Shown here: positions 62,923 to 64,000 of the stretch, piece after piece
Layout: every line of letters begins with the position of its first letter
Position numbering within the stretch: position 1 is the first letter of the stretch
From: Auanema rhodensis
Lineage: Eukaryota > Nematoda > Chromadorea > Rhabditida > Rhabditidae
Direction of reading: 5' to 3'
Assembly (NCBI GenBank): GCA_964057225.1
Contig: OZ059898.1
Location: 20,499,267 to 20,563,266 of the forward strand
Length of the DNA: 64,000 nucleotides
Made by a program: the position numbers and the translations under genes
Notes under the pieces: generated by a model
Told to the model about the DNA's origin: nothing
The model's input: only the letters and a program-made list of their open reading frames with translations
Database searches by the model: none

Positions 62923-63975
62923 GAAACGCTTAATACAAAAATTAGTTATGATCGTTTGAAAAATGATGCATTAGTGTATGTTGAGTTTCCATGTACACTC
63001 AACATTGCTTCCAAAAACATTTTGACAAAAATTTTTTTGAAAAATTTCAGAATAATTTAGCAAAAAGTAGATGTTTTTAGATTCCATTTTTCAAGGCAAA
63101 GACGATGGACAATGTTATTCAACGAAAAAATTATTCCTTCAGGGTGAAAATCGAGGATATAAGTGTGAACTTATATCAGTTGATATCTCGGTGCATTTTT
63201 AAGCTAGCGCAAATCTGATAACACAGATCGACGCAGCTTAAAAATCCGCATCGAATGCACTATACTACATTGAGAAACGCTTAATACAAAAATTAGTTAT
63301 GATCGTTTGAAAAATGATGCATTAGTGTATGTTGAGTTTCCATGTACACTCAACATTGCTTCCAAAAACATTTTGACAAAAATTTTTTCGAAAAATTTCA
63401 GAATAATGTAGCAAAAAGTAGATGTTTTTAGATTCCATTTTTCAAGGCAAAGACGATGGACAATGTTATTCAACGAAAAAATTATTCCTTCAGGGTGAAA
63501 ATCGAGGATATAAGTGTGAACTTATATCAGTTGATATCTCGGTGCATTTTTAAGCTAGCGCAAATCTGATAACACAGATCGACGCAGCTTAAAAATCCGC
63601 ATCGAATGCACTATACTACATTGAGAAACGCTTAATACAAAAATTAGTTATGATCGTTTGAAAAATGATGCATTAGTGTATGTTGAGTTTCCATGTACAC
63701 TCAACATTGCTTCCAAAAACATTTTGACAAAAATTTTTTTGAAAAATTTCAGAATAATTTAGCAAAAAGTAGATGTTTTTAGATTCCATTTTTCAAGGCA
63801 AAGACGATGGACAATGTTATTCAACGAAAAAATTATTCCTTCAGGGTGAAAATCGAGGATATAAGTGTGAACTTATATCAGTTGATATCTCGGTGCATTT
63901 TTAAGCTAGCGCAAATCTGATAACACAGATCGACGCAGCTTAAAAATCCGCATCGAATGCACTATACTACATTGA
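62923..63975. repeat. Monomers 181-183, right end
   Basis: The outer two have TTTTTTTG with TATTCC and GATCGACGC, a combination not seen elsewhere. The middle one has TTTTTTCG and a private ATAATGTAGC. They follow the domain III HOR and may begin another unit. Confidence 0.75.
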
Positions 63976-64000
63976 GAAACGCTTAATACAAAAATTAGTT
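63976..64000. repeat. Partial monomer cut by the window edge
   Basis: The first 25 bases of monomer 184 match the reference start. The array therefore continues to the right. Confidence 0.95.

Larger units (their letters stand above)
1..64000. repeat. Satellite array, 351-bp monomer, 183 copies plus a partial
   Basis: The GAAACGCTT landmark recurs every 351 bases from position 1 to 63976. The register changes only at three 4-bp insertions, seven 2-bp deletions and four 64-bp deletions, all inside otherwise normal monomers. Every monomer is in the same orientation and there is no intervening unique sequence. Monomers differ from each other by roughly one to twenty substitutions. The array continues past both window edges. 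This is typical of centromeric or pericentromeric satellite DNA in a eukaryote; the chromosome position is inference. I do not recognise the satellite family. Confidence 0.99.

Noticed and set aside
1-64000. CRISPR array
   Set aside because: There are no variable spacers. The whole 351-bp unit is repeated, which is satellite architecture and not short repeats separated by unique spacers.
1-64000. Transposable element or LTR nested in the array
   Set aside because: The 351-bp register is kept throughout; every register change is a 2-, 4- or 64-bp indel inside a monomer, leaving no room for an insertion.

Overview
The whole window is one uninterrupted satellite DNA array. A 351-bp, AT-rich monomer (I count 111 G+C in the first copy, about 32%) repeats head to tail from base 1 to base 64000: 183 monomers and a 25-base partial one, all in the same orientation. 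I found no gene, RNA gene, transposon, CRISPR array or unique spacer. The only open frames of note are 63 codons long. They arise because one monomer variant has CAG where the others have TAG, and I do not regard them as genes. The composition points to a eukaryote, to constitutive heterochromatin, and probably to a centromere or pericentromere. An invertebrate such as an insect seems likely from the monomer style, but I do not recognise the family and this is a guess.

Monomers differ by a limited set of diagnostic substitutions and three indels, which lets the array be read as nested higher-order repeats (HORs). Domain I (about 1-25635) is marked by CACTAAACT, AATACAGAAA and CTTGATACA variants. 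It contains an 8-mer-spaced duplication (1-2457 against 2809-5265), a dimer, a 4-mer-spaced pair, a 12-monomer HOR of 4216 bp in two adjacent copies (10180-14395 and 14396-18611), and a 5-mer-spaced pair (22477 and 24232). A mixed zone (25636-29496) follows. Domain II (29497-58710) is built from seven new monomer types, called A-G here, in an ideal order A-B-C-D-E-F-G. It occurs as one complete 7-mer and many shortened or shuffled versions, including a 1402-bp E-F-C-D' tetramer. Domain III (58711-62922) is a 6-monomer HOR of 2106 bp in two copies between which I see no difference.

Each monomer carries four conserved dyads: a 9-bp stem with a 10-nt loop; a TTTTTCGAAAAA palindrome; a 9-bp stem closed by a GTGA (GNRA-type) tetraloop; and an imperfect 19-bp hairpin. 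Several recurrent variants fall in these dyads: a 64-bp deletion that removes most of the long hairpin, a 2-bp deletion at its tip, a 4-bp duplication at its foot, an A-to-G change that would lengthen it, and a GTGA-to-GTTT loop change.

There is no pathway or operon to describe. The content is a record of unequal exchange and gene conversion, plus possible secondary structure. All comparisons were made by eye, so difference counts are what I spotted and not alignment results.
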